Assembly (NCBI GenBank): GCA_018673255.1
Contig: JABHDC010000113.1
Location: 1 to 30,207, forward strand
Origin: Gemmatimonadota bacterium
GTDB taxonomy: Bacteria; Latescibacterota; UBA2968; UBA8231
Direction: 5' to 3'
DNA length: 30,207 bases
Below the pieces are notes generated by a model. That model did no database searches. It saw only the letters and a program-made list of their open reading frames with translations, and was not told the DNA's origin. How positions within the stretch are numbered: the stretch's first letter is position 1; each line of letters starts with the position of its first letter. The position numbers were made by a program, and so were the translations under genes. This document shows positions 17,072-24,445 of the stretch, in pieces.

Positions 17072-17418
17072 AGGCGTATGGACTAACACTGCAGTTGAAG
17101 GACGACGCGGCCGGGATCGAGGCATACAAGGCCTACCACAAGAAGCCCTGGCTGGAGGCATTGGACGGATTGCGTACGGTCGGAGTCCAGGAGATGCGGA
17201 TTTTCCTGCTCGGTCGCCGACTCTTCATGTACATGGAGACGTCGGATGATTTTGACCCAGCCCGGGACTTCGCCCGGTATGTGGAAGCCAATCCACGGGC
17301 TGCCGAGTGGGATGAGTTGATGCGAACCTACCAGGAACCTGTCACCGAAGCAGGTGAGGGCGAATGGTGGGCATTCATGGAACCGGTTTTTGATCTGGAG
17401 GAACACCTGCCGCGATGA
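17068..17418 (+). CDS. L-rhamnose mutarotase family protein
   Basis: A 116-residue dimeric ferredoxin-like alpha/beta protein of the RhaM/DUF718 family, which interconverts sugar anomers. The Tyr-x3-His pair of E. coli RhaM (Tyr18, His22) is kept as Tyr20 and His24, followed by Trp28. The double Trp of E. coli ('RWWKYM') is reduced to one ('EWDELM'). No rhamnose or fucose catabolic genes are nearby; the gene sits inside the glcDF-serC unit, with ATGA overlaps on both sides. The substrate is therefore open. GGGGAG precedes the start. Confidence 0.8.
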   Translation: MKAYGLTLQLKDDAAGIEAYKAYHKKPWLEALDGLRTVGVQEMRIFLLGRRLFMYMETSDDFDPARDFARYVEANPRAAEWDELMRTYQEPVTEAGEGEWWAFMEPVFDLEEHLPR

Positions 17419-18575
17419 CACCATTGTCCGCCCGTCCGACCCGGATACCCGACAACCCCTGTTTCTCTTCCGGACCCTGTGCCAAACGCCCGGGATGGAA
17501 TCTGACTGCTCTGCAAGATGCGGCGTTGGGGCGCTCGCATCGCGCCGCCATCGGGAAAGGGAAATTACAGGAGGTCATCGAGCGTACACGTTCGGTGTTG
17601 GGTATTCCCGCCGATCATCGCATCGCCATCGTCCCTGCGTCCGACACCGGTGCCGTCGAAATGGCGATGTGGTCCATGCTGGGCGCGCGTGGTGTCGATG
17701 TGGCGGCTTGGGAGAGTTTCGGTAGTGGATGGGTGACGGATGTGACCAAACAGCTACCTCTGGAGGACGTGCGGACCCACACGGCTGACTATGGTCAGCT
17801 TCCAGACCTGACGGCCTGGGATCCGGCCCGTGATCTCATCTTCACGTGGAACGGCACCACGTCAGGCGTGTGTGTCCCTGATGGCGACTGGATCGCGGGC
17901 GATCGGGAGGGACTCACGATCTGCGACGCCACCTCTGCGGCGTTCGCCATGGAGTTGCCCTGGGACAAGCTCGACGTGACGACCTGGTCCTGGCAGAAAG
18001 TCATGGGTGGCGAGGCCGCCCACGGCATGCTCGTCCTCGGCCCTCGTGCCGTTGAGCGTCTGGAGAGTCACACGCCGGCGTGGCCCATGCCGAAGCTGTT
18101 CCGCATGACCAAAGGCGGGAAGCTGACGGCTGGCCTGTTCGAAGGCAGCACCATCAATACGCCATCCATGCTGTGTGTCGAGGATGCATTGGATGGTCTT
18201 CGATGGGCCCAGGAAATCGGTGGATTGCCGAGTCTCGTGCGGCGGTCGCAAAAGAATCTGCGCGCCTTCACCGATTGGGTTGCTGATCGTTCGTGGATCG
18301 GCTTCCTGGCAGAAGAAGAAGCGATACGCTCCTCGACATCGATCTGCTTTCGTATCGTCGATGACTGGTATAGTGGCCTGTCACTGGACGAGCAGGGCGC
18401 CAAGGCGAAGCAGCTGGTGAAGTTGATGGAGCAGGAGGGTGCCGCCTATGACATCGGCGCCTATCGGGACGCACCACCCGGGATGCGGATCTGGGGAGGT
18501 TCGACCATCGAGCGTGCCGACATTGAGGCGCTGATCCCGTGGCTGGACTGGGGATTCGAACAGATCCGCAACTGA
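17415..18575 (+). CDS. serC: phosphoserine aminotransferase (SerC_2 type)
   Basis: A 386-residue class V aminotransferase that converts 3-phosphohydroxypyruvate and glutamate to phosphoserine and 2-oxoglutarate. The sequence follows the Methanosarcina/alphaproteobacterial subtype: '[15 protein letters not shown]' near the N-terminus, the PLP lysine in '[17 protein letters not shown]' (Lys195), '[15 protein letters not shown]' and '[10 protein letters not shown]'. No serA or serB is in the window. The ATG overlaps the RhaM-like stop by 4 bases, making it the last gene of the operon. A strong hairpin lies about 80 bases downstream. The gene is intact and at normal length. Confidence 0.93.
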   Translation: MTPLSARPTRIPDNPCFSSGPCAKRPGWNLTALQDAALGRSHRAAIGKGKLQEVIERTRSVLGIPADHRIAIVPASDTGAVEMAMWSMLGARGVDVAAWESFGSGWVTDVTKQLPLEDVRTHTADYGQLPDLTAWDPARDLIFTWNGTTSGVCVPDGDWIAGDREGLTICDATSAAFAMELPWDKLDVTTWSWQKVMGGEAAHGMLVLGPRAVERLESHTPAWPMPKLFRMTKGGKLTAGLFEGSTINTPSMLCVEDALDGLRWAQEIGGLPSLVRRSQKNLRAFTDWVADRSWIGFLAEEEAIRSSTSICFRIVDDWYSGLSLDEQGAKAKQLVKLMEQEGAAYDIGAYRDAPPGMRIWGGSTIERADIEALIPWLDWGFEQIRN

Positions 18576-18653
18576 GGGACGCCTGCTCGCTGACTCAGGG
18601 CAGGGCGGCCCTTTGGGACGGGCAAGCCACACGCTGCAAGTGCACGTACAAGA

Positions 18654-18687
18654 AACGGGCCTGAGGGGATCATCCCACAGGCCCGTT
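18654..18687. terminator. bidirectional hairpin terminator between serC and the sulfatase gene
   Basis: A 10-bp perfect stem pairs AACGGGCCTG (18654-18663) with CAGGCCCGTT (18678-18687). An inner GGG/CCC pairing tightens the loop. On the minus strand the stem is followed by TTTCTTGT, so it best fits the end of the sulfatase transcript, but it could serve both convergent genes. Confidence 0.8.
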
Positions 18688-18713
18688 GTCGTGTCTCAGT
18701 TGGGGCGGAATTC

Positions 18714-20159
18714 TCAGCGCTTGCGAGCCTTCTTCTTGGTCGCTGCCTGCTTGCTGGTCTTCTTCTTGGCGCCAGCCTGCAACTTGTTGGCAGCCCCGAC
18801 AGAACCGATGTGCAGCGTGTCGTAGGCCTGCTGCGAACTCTCGAAGGGGCCCTCGTGCCCGGTCCCGTGCCAACTCAGATTCGTGAACATCGGATTTGTG
18901 CGACCCGTCTCCTTCTCACGTCTCTCGACGTGGGCATCGAGACGCTTGCGCAGCATGTCGACGATGGCCGGCTCACGCTTGGCCAGATTGCGATTTTCCT
19001 CCGGGTCATCGACGAGATTGTACAACTCGATTTCCGGCTTGAAGTGGAAATCGGGTTCCAGGGCCACCATGAGTTTCCACTCTGGTGTACGCCAGCCGTG
19101 CTTGCGCATCCAGGTGCACTCTGTGATGTAGAAGTCAGAGTAGTTGCTGGCGCGAGAACCATCGACCATGGGCAGCAATGACTGCCCGGTGAAGTCGATT
19201 TTCGTCTTCCGCTTCAGTCCGAGCACCTCAAGGATGGTGGGCACCAGATCCTGATGCAGGCTGTAGCCGGAGACCCGCTGACCCACGGGCAGCTTGCCCG
19301 GCAGACGCATGATCAGCGGCACGTGGAGGACGTTGTCGTACATGCCGTGATGATCGAACCAGCATTCGTGATCGTAGAGCGTCTCGCCGTGGTCACCATT
19401 GACGACGATGAGCGTGTTGTCGGCGAGGCCGAGTTCGTCGACGCGGGTCAGAATGCGCTGGATGGCGGCATCCATGTAGGCGACGGCACCGTCGTATTGG
19501 GCCGTGACGTAGTCAGCGTCTCTCAGTCCCGGCGGCATCCAGTCTGCGAAGAAATCGCAGAATGGCTTGAAGCCCCACACCGGATCCATCGACTTGTTCT
19601 TTGGGTCGAATTCATCGCCGCTGTAGAACATGCGGTCGAAGGGGCCCGGCGGCAGGTAGGGGGCGTGGGGATCCATGTGACGCAGGAACAGGAAGAAGGG
19701 TTCTTCTTCGCCGGCGAGTCGTTCCAATTCGGGGATGGCCACCTCGTTGAGTCTCTCCGCTTTCGGACTGCGCCCTTCGGCCCAGCTTCCCCAGGCGGGA
19801 TAGTCATGGTACGCGTCGAAGCCGCGAGAACTCGGGTTGCCGGTGAAACCGACGCAGCTGGTGTTGTATCCCTGAGGGCGCAGGATCTCGGGCAGGGTCT
19901 GCACCTCGTCGGGCAACCCGCCTTTGTGGCGCAGGGCCACGACACTGGTTGAGAAACAATCGTGCCCGGTCAGCATGGAAGCGTAGGCTGAGGTCGTGGG
20001 CACGTGGGCTGAATAATTGCGTTCGAACAACACCCCCTGAGAGGCGAGTCGATCCAGGTGGGGTGTGGTCAGATGCCGATAGCCGTAGCTGCTCATATGA
20101 TCGGCGCGCAGGCTGTCGATTCCGAGGAGGATGACGTTGAGTGGTTTCTTGGGTGGCAT
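18714..20159 (-). CDS. sulfatase-fold hydrolase with Thr at the nucleophile position
   Basis: A 481-residue member of the alkaline phosphatase/sulfatase superfamily. Metal-site motifs are 'LLGIDSLRADHMSSYGY' at 11-27 and 'VVNGDHGETLYDH' later. The usual Cys/Ser-x-Pro-x-Arg site reads 'TTSAY' before ASMLTG: Thr55 sits at the formylglycine position and Tyr59 at the Arg position. Canonical formylglycine chemistry is thus unlikely. Thr nucleophiles are known in related phosphotransferases and phosphodiesterases such as LtaS and EptA. No signal peptide is seen. The last 20 residues are Lys/Arg-rich. On the minus strand AAGG lies about 11 bases before the ATG. The enzyme's substrate is unknown. Confidence 0.88.
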   Translation of the reverse strand: MPPKKPLNVILLGIDSLRADHMSSYGYRHLTTPHLDRLASQGVLFERNYSAHVPTTSAYASMLTGHDCFSTSVVALRHKGGLPDEVQTLPEILRPQGYNTSCVGFTGNPSSRGFDAYHDYPAWGSWAEGRSPKAERLNEVAIPELERLAGEEEPFFLFLRHMDPHAPYLPPGPFDRMFYSGDEFDPKNKSMDPVWGFKPFCDFFADWMPPGLRDADYVTAQYDGAVAYMDAAIQRILTRVDELGLADNTLIVVNGDHGETLYDHECWFDHHGMYDNVLHVPLIMRLPGKLPVGQRVSGYSLHQDLVPTILEVLGLKRKTKIDFTGQSLLPMVDGSRASNYSDFYITECTWMRKHGWRTPEWKLMVALEPDFHFKPEIELYNLVDDPEENRNLAKREPAIVDMLRKRLDAHVERREKETGRTNPMFTNLSWHGTGHEGPFESSQQAYDTLHIGSVGAANKLQAGAKKKTSKQAATKKKARKR

Positions 20160-20201
20160 CGAAGCTGACCTTGCGAAAAGGAGACAGACGAGAATCGGCC
20201 T

Positions 20202-20230
20202 ACCTTACGGGGGCTTTTCAGGGACGTCAA
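20202..20230 (-). promoter_or_regulatory. candidate promoter for the sulfatase-fold gene
   Basis: On the minus strand, TTGACG (20225-20230) is followed after exactly 17 bases by TAAGGT (20202-20207), about 40 bases before the ATG at 20159. The -35 matches 5 of 6 consensus bases; the -10 is weaker. Confidence 0.45.
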
Positions 20231-20262
20231 GAGAGCCCCTTTGAGGGCTCAGGAGTGACGTC
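20210..20262. promoter_or_regulatory. nested and competing inverted repeats in the divergent region
   Basis: The inner stem GAGCCC (20233-20238) pairs with GGGCTC (20245-20250). Both are framed by the self-complementary GACGTC at 20223-20228 and 20257-20262, which can pair with each other. GGGGCT at 20210-20215 can instead pair with AGCCCC at 20234-20239, giving a mutually exclusive fold. No T-run follows, so this looks more like an operator or leader structure than a terminator. It overlaps the sulfatase promoter. Confidence 0.5.
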
Positions 20263-20308
20263 GGCTTGCTCAACGGGGGGTCTGGCGGTTAAATTAGACG
20301 CTCTATTC

Positions 20309-20314
20309 TATAAA
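20309..20314 (+). promoter_or_regulatory. candidate -10 element upstream of the quinone oxidoreductase
   Basis: TATAAA sits in an AT-rich island (about 20288-20318) that stands out from its GC-rich surroundings, 49 bases before the ATG at 20363. No clear -35 is visible. The rest of the 203-base divergent gap holds the sulfatase promoter and inverted repeats. Confidence 0.4.
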
Positions 20315-20362
20315 TATCCGATCTCAGCTCTCCTCACTCCATTCTCCGGTGCAATCGCGACG

Positions 20363-21331
20363 ATGAAGGCGACCCGATTCCATGGCCATGGCGGCCCCGA
20401 AGTCCTGACACACGAGGACGTGTCGGAGCCAACGCCGGGAGCCGGCGAAGTTCTGCTGCGGCTCGAGGCCAGTGGTCTCAACTACATCGACACGTATCAC
20501 CGCGAGGGATTGTATCCCGTCGATCTGCCGTGCATTCCTGGTGTTGAGGGTGCGGGCATCGTCATCGGCTTGGGAGAAGGAGTTTCGGGCGTCTCGGAAG
20601 GCGACCGCGTCGGATTTGCCGGCGCCATGGGATCCTACGCCGAGCAGATCGCCGTTCCAGCTGATCGACTCATCCCGCTGCCCCAAGGCTGCACAACCGA
20701 AGATGCCGCAGCCGTCCTGTTGCAGGGCATGACAGCACACTATCTGGTCCACGGGTCCTACAAACTGGGCCCGGATGATACGGCCCTCGTGCACGCTGCC
20801 GCCGGCGGTGTCGGCCTGTTGCTGGTGCAAATGGCCAAGAGGCGCGGTGCACGGGTCATTGGAACGGTCTCCACCCCTGAGAAGGAAGCGCTGGCTCGCG
20901 AAGCCGGTGCGGATGAGATCATCCGCTACACAGAGGTAGATTTCGAGACTGAAACCCGCCGGCTGACGGACGATGCCGGCGTCGACGTGGTCTACGATTC
21001 CGTCGGCCTGACCACCTTCGACGCCGGATTGCGACTGCTGAAGCCGTTGGGAACGATGGTGCTCTTCGGTCAGTCGAGTGGGCCGGTACCGGCCGTGGAA
21101 CCGCAGAGACTCAGTGCAGAGGGATCGCTGTTCCTGACGCGGCCGACCATGGCCCACTACATCCTGACTCGCCAGGCACTGCTCGATCGTGCCGGTGAGG
21201 TCCAGAACTGGGTTGCAGCCGGCGAACTCTCTGTTCGAGTGGGCGCCCGATACTCGGTGGCTGAGGCAGGTGACGCGCATCGAGCCTTGCAGGCCCGTCA
21301 GACCACAGGGAAAGTGCTGCTGCTTCCCTGA
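20363..21331 (+). CDS. NADPH:quinone oxidoreductase, zinc-independent MDR family
   Basis: A 322-residue medium-chain dehydrogenase/reductase of the QOR type, at the usual length. It starts 'MKATRFHGHGGPEVL', has 'GLNYIDTYHREGLYP' and 'PGVEGAGIV' in the catalytic domain (about 1-125), and a Rossmann domain (about 125-265) with 'VHAAAGGVGLLLVQMAKRRG'. It lacks the zinc-ligand cysteines of alcohol dehydrogenases. It would reduce quinones or enones using NADPH. The frame is open upstream to 20141, but the ATG at 20363 matches the family start and lies behind the -10 candidate. No strong ribosome site is visible. Confidence 0.92.
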   Translation: MKATRFHGHGGPEVLTHEDVSEPTPGAGEVLLRLEASGLNYIDTYHREGLYPVDLPCIPGVEGAGIVIGLGEGVSGVSEGDRVGFAGAMGSYAEQIAVPADRLIPLPQGCTTEDAAAVLLQGMTAHYLVHGSYKLGPDDTALVHAAAGGVGLLLVQMAKRRGARVIGTVSTPEKEALAREAGADEIIRYTEVDFETETRRLTDDAGVDVVYDSVGLTTFDAGLRLLKPLGTMVLFGQSSGPVPAVEPQRLSAEGSLFLTRPTMAHYILTRQALLDRAGEVQNWVAAGELSVRVGARYSVAEAGDAHRALQARQTTGKVLLLP

Positions 21332-21368
21332 TACACTTGATCATCTTAGAGAAATTCGCGAATCGACA

Positions 21369-23135
21369 ATGACGCAACCGCAGGAGCAGGTTCCAATGCC
21401 GGACAACTCGGAGACACCGACAGACGAAGCACCGCAGGCGACCGACGCACCGCAGACGCCGCCGCCCGTCGTCGCTGAGGCCCCCACGACCGATTCTCCC
21501 GAGAAGGTTGAGGAACCTGTCGCTGCGGCAGAGCCAGTCGCGGAGCCAGCTGGTTCGGCTGACGAAGCTGTTGCCGACGCAGGGGAAGCTACCAGTGGCG
21601 CACCGGAAGTGGCTGGGCCTCAGGAGTCAGTTGAGGCAGCTGCATCGGCCCCGGAGGCTCCGGCCGCTCCCGCGACTGCGGCGCCCGAGACCGTTGCGCC
21701 AGAGACCGTTGCGCCAGAGACCGTTGCGCCAGAGACGGCCGCTACAGAGATGACCACGCCCCCGGAGTCGGTTGAGGTCGTTGCGCCGGCCCCCGCGGCT
21801 CCGGCCGCTCCCGCGACTGCGGCGCCTGAGACCGTTGCGCCAGAGACGGCCGCTGCGGAGATGACCACGCCTCCGGAGTCGGTTGAGGTCGTCGCGCCGG
21901 CCCCTGCGGCTCCGGTTGCCCCCGATGCGATTCAGTCGGCCGACGCGGCTCCTGAAGTGGTCGACATGGGCAAGCTCCTGGAAGGGGAGACGGGGACAGC
22001 CGTCCCTGATGCCAATGTCGGTGATCGGGTCAGCGGTGTTCTGGTCCGTGTAGGCGAAGAGAATAGCTTCATCGACTTCGGGGGGCGCTCCGAAGGTGTG
22101 CTGGGTACCAACGAGCTCAAGGGTGAAGATGGCGAGTTGGTTTTCGCAGTCGGTGAACCCCTGGAAGCCTTCGTGGTGAGTGCCACCGATGAGGTGCGGT
22201 TGTCGCGTTTCCTCAAGGGTGAGGATCGTGAGGCGGACAAGCTGTATAAGGCCTTCAAGACCGGCACGCCGATTGAGGGGCTCGTCATGGCCGTGAACAA
22301 GTGGGGGCTCGGTGTCGAACTGGCTGGTACGAGGGCCTTCTGTCCGATCTCGCAGATCGATACCGCCTTCGTCCAGAACCCGGAGGAATACCGGGACAAG
22401 ACGATGAAGTTCAAGATCATTCGCTTCCGCGATCGGGGTCGCAGCATCGTCCTGTCGCGTCGTGCCCTGCTCGAGGCCGAGCAGGAGAAGCACGCCACCA
22501 CCGTACGGGCGCAGATTGCTGTCGACGCGATTGTGCCCGGCACCGTGACTCGGCTCGAATCATTCGGCGCCTTTGTCGATCTCGGACACGGTGTCGAGGG
22601 CCTCGTCCACGTGTCTGAACTCAAGCACGAACGTGTCGGACACCCTCAGGAAGTCGTGGAGTCTGGGCAGGAAATCAAAGTCAAGATTCTCGAGATCAAG
22701 AGCCTGGGAAGCCGTCGCAAGGAGCGGATCTCTCTGAGTATCAAGGCACTGGAGGCCGATCCCTGGGGTGAGGTTCGCACCAAGTTCCCGCAGGGCAGTG
22801 TGGTGTCTGGTAAAGTGGAAGCGATCGAGAGCTACGGTGCCTTCGTCGAACTGGCCGAGAATGTTCGCGGTCTCGTGCACGTTTCAGAGATGGCGGATCG
22901 ACGTGTCAACCATCCGCGCGACGTTGTAGCCATCGGCGAAGAGGTGAAGGTTGCCGTCGTCGAACTCGACAATAAGCGCAAGCGGATGCGGTTGTCGATT
23001 CGTCGGGCCGAGCAGATGGAAGGCGAGGCCAATCTGAAGGAATTCGCTGATCGGCAGAAGCGCGAGCAGGAGGAGGAGGGTGGAGCGAATTCGACCATGC
23101 TCGACGCGCTCAAGCGCGCCCAGCTGATCGACTGA
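21369..23135 (+). CDS. rpsA: ribosomal protein S1-like protein with four S1 domains and a repeat-rich N-terminal tail
   Basis: A 588-residue RNA-binding protein. Four S1 domains lie at about 216-282, 298-372, 387-460 and 475-546; the last two have the strong 'ESFGAFVDLGHGVEGLVHVSEL' type pattern. E. coli S1 has six domains, so this shorter form may act as S1 or as a related translation factor. The first 200 residues are Ala/Pro/Glu/Thr-rich and include nested repeats, probably disordered. Two starts are possible: ATG 21369, or ATG 21396, which has AGGAG (21382-21386) 9 bases before it and is the better-supported by ribosome site. A terminator-like hairpin follows at 23162, inside trpB. Confidence 0.88.
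   Translation: MTQPQEQVPMPDNSETPTDEAPQATDAPQTPPPVVAEAPTTDSPEKVEEPVAAAEPVAEPAGSADEAVADAGEATSGAPEVAGPQESVEAAASAPEAPAAPATAAPETVAPETVAPETVAPETAATEMTTPPESVEVVAPAPAAPAAPATAAPETVAPETAAAEMTTPPESVEVVAPAPAAPVAPDAIQSADAAPEVVDMGKLLEGETGTAVPDANVGDRVSGVLVRVGEENSFIDFGGRSEGVLGTNELKGEDGELVFAVGEPLEAFVVSATDEVRLSRFLKGEDREADKLYKAFKTGTPIEGLVMAVNKWGLGVELAGTRAFCPISQIDTAFVQNPEEYRDKTMKFKIIRFRDRGRSIVLSRRALLEAEQEKHATTVRAQIAVDAIVPGTVTRLESFGAFVDLGHGVEGLVHVSELKHERVGHPQEVVESGQEIKVKILEIKSLGSRRKERISLSIKALEADPWGEVRTKFPQGSVVSGKVEAIESYGAFVELAENVRGLVHVSEMADRRVNHPRDVVAIGEEVKVAVVELDNKRKRMRLSIRRAEQMEGEANLKEFADRQKREQEEEGGANSTMLDALKRAQLID
21657..21908 (+). repeat. nested coding repeat in the S1 N-terminal tail
   Basis: Two large direct copies lie at 21657-21797 (141 bases) and 21798-21908 (111 bases). 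They differ by exactly 30 bases because the first holds three tandem 15-base units (GAGACCGTTGCGCCA) and the second holds one. A partial third copy starts at 21909, and a degenerate one lies upstream from about 21605. The units encode variations of APETV and of an ESVEVVAPAPAAP segment. All lengths are multiples of three. Confidence 0.85.
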
Positions 23136-23146
23136 ACGTCGCCCTC

Positions 23147-24442
23147 ATGCGCACGACCCCTGAAGCCGTTCCCAGCCCCGCCGGTTGGGAACGGCTTCTG
23201 TTTCCCACCGACTACGATGCTGATGCTCGCCCGGGATACTACGGCCCGTACGGCGGCATCTACGTTCCTGAGATTCTCCACTCGACACTCCAGGAACTCT
23301 CACAGGCCTTCGATGAAGCACGTCGGGATCCGACGCTCTGGCAGCAATTCATCGAGGTGATGAGCACGTACTCGTGTCGTCCGACCCCCATCACACACCT
23401 GAAGCGTCTGAGTGAGCGGCTCGGCGGTGCGCAGATCTATCTGAAGCGCGAAGACCTCAACCAGACTGGCGCCCACAAGATCAACAATGTCGTGGGGCAG
23501 GGACTGCTCGTGCAGCGCATGGGCAAGAAACGCGTGATCGCCGAGACCGGCGCCGGGCAGCACGGTGTGGCAACGGCGACGATGGCGGCGCGTTTTGGCC
23601 TCGAGTGCACGATCTATATGGGCGCCGTCGATGTGGAGCGCCAACGGCCCAATGTGTTCTGGATGGAGCAGCTGGGTGCTACAGTCGTTCCCGTCGAAGA
23701 CGGCTCAGCCACACTGAAAGACGCCATCAACGAATGCCTGCGAGACTGGGCCTTCTCGATGGAGGAGACCCACTATGCACTGGGAACCGCGTGTGGTCCG
23801 CATCCATTTCCGCAGATGGTTGCCTGGTTCCAGCGACTGATCGGTGAGGAATCCCGTCGTCAGATGATCGATACGGGTGGGTTGCCTGATCGTGTCTATG
23901 CCTGTGTTGGTGGTGGCTCGAATGCGACGGGCATGTTTCTCGATTTCCTCGATGATGAGGTTGAACTCATCGGTGTTGAAGCCGGGGGCGAGGGACTGGA
24001 GACGGGTCGGCATGCGGCACGACTGGTCGGTGGAGATGCGAGTCCGGGTATCGCTCAAGGATACAAGACCTATTTCCTGCAGGATGAGGAAGGACAGATG
24101 CGACACACGCACTCGGTGTCCGCCGGTCTGGACTACATCGGGGTCAGCCCCATTCTCGCGCACCTGGCTGACGAGGGGCGTGTACGCTTCGAGGCGGCAA
24201 CAGATGTGGAAGTCATCGCTGCCCTGCGACTGCTGATGGAGACGGAGGGGATTATCGGTGCCCTGGAGAGCACACACGCCGTGGCGGGTGCGATTCGGGA
24301 AGCACCCGAATTGAGCAAAGACACACGCCTTCTCATCAATCTCTCCGGCAGGGGAGACAAGGACATCTTTACCATTGCCGATGCCTTGGGAGACGAGAAG
24401 TGGCGTAGTTTCCTGCGTCGCCGTGGTGCGCAGGAGGCCTGA
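23147..24442 (+). CDS. trpB: tryptophan synthase beta chain
   Basis: A 431-residue PLP enzyme that joins indole and serine to make tryptophan. The PLP lysine is Lys111 in 'REDLNQTGAHKINN'; 'AETGAGQHGVATA', 'GGGSNATGMF' (phosphate site) and 'LINLSGRGDKD' are intact. Similarity to other TrpB proteins begins near 'RPGYYGPYGGIYVPEIL' (about residue 29). The ATG at 23147 is the only ATG, GTG or TTG in frame before that point, yet it adds about 18 residues encoded by a perfect terminator-like hairpin. No ribosome site is obvious before it, and it lies 11 bases after the S1 stop. trpA follows directly, forming the usual trpBA pair. Confidence 0.92.
   Translation: MRTTPEAVPSPAGWERLLFPTDYDADARPGYYGPYGGIYVPEILHSTLQELSQAFDEARRDPTLWQQFIEVMSTYSCRPTPITHLKRLSERLGGAQIYLKREDLNQTGAHKINNVVGQGLLVQRMGKKRVIAETGAGQHGVATATMAARFGLECTIYMGAVDVERQRPNVFWMEQLGATVVPVEDGSATLKDAINECLRDWAFSMEETHYALGTACGPHPFPQMVAWFQRLIGEESRRQMIDTGGLPDRVYACVGGGSNATGMFLDFLDDEVELIGVEAGGEGLETGRHAARLVGGDASPGIAQGYKTYFLQDEEGQMRHTHSVSAGLDYIGVSPILAHLADEGRVRFEAATDVEVIAALRLLMETEGIIGALESTHAVAGAIREAPELSKDTRLLINLSGRGDKDIFTIADALGDEKWRSFLRRRGAQEA
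23162..23203 (+). terminator. perfect 13-bp terminator-like hairpin inside the 5' end of trpB
   Basis: GAAGCCGTTCCCA (23162-23174) pairs fully with TGGGAACGGCTTC (23186-23198) around an 11-base loop, followed by TGTTT. It lies 27 bases after the S1 stop but also within codons 6-18 of trpB as read from its only canonical start. It may end S1 transcription, attenuate trpBA, or both. Confidence 0.75.
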
Positions 24443-24445
24443 GTG

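Noticed and set aside
21354..21363. Palindrome ATTCGCGAAT just before the S1 start
   Set aside because: It is only 10 bases, and no second site or clear regulator link is visible.
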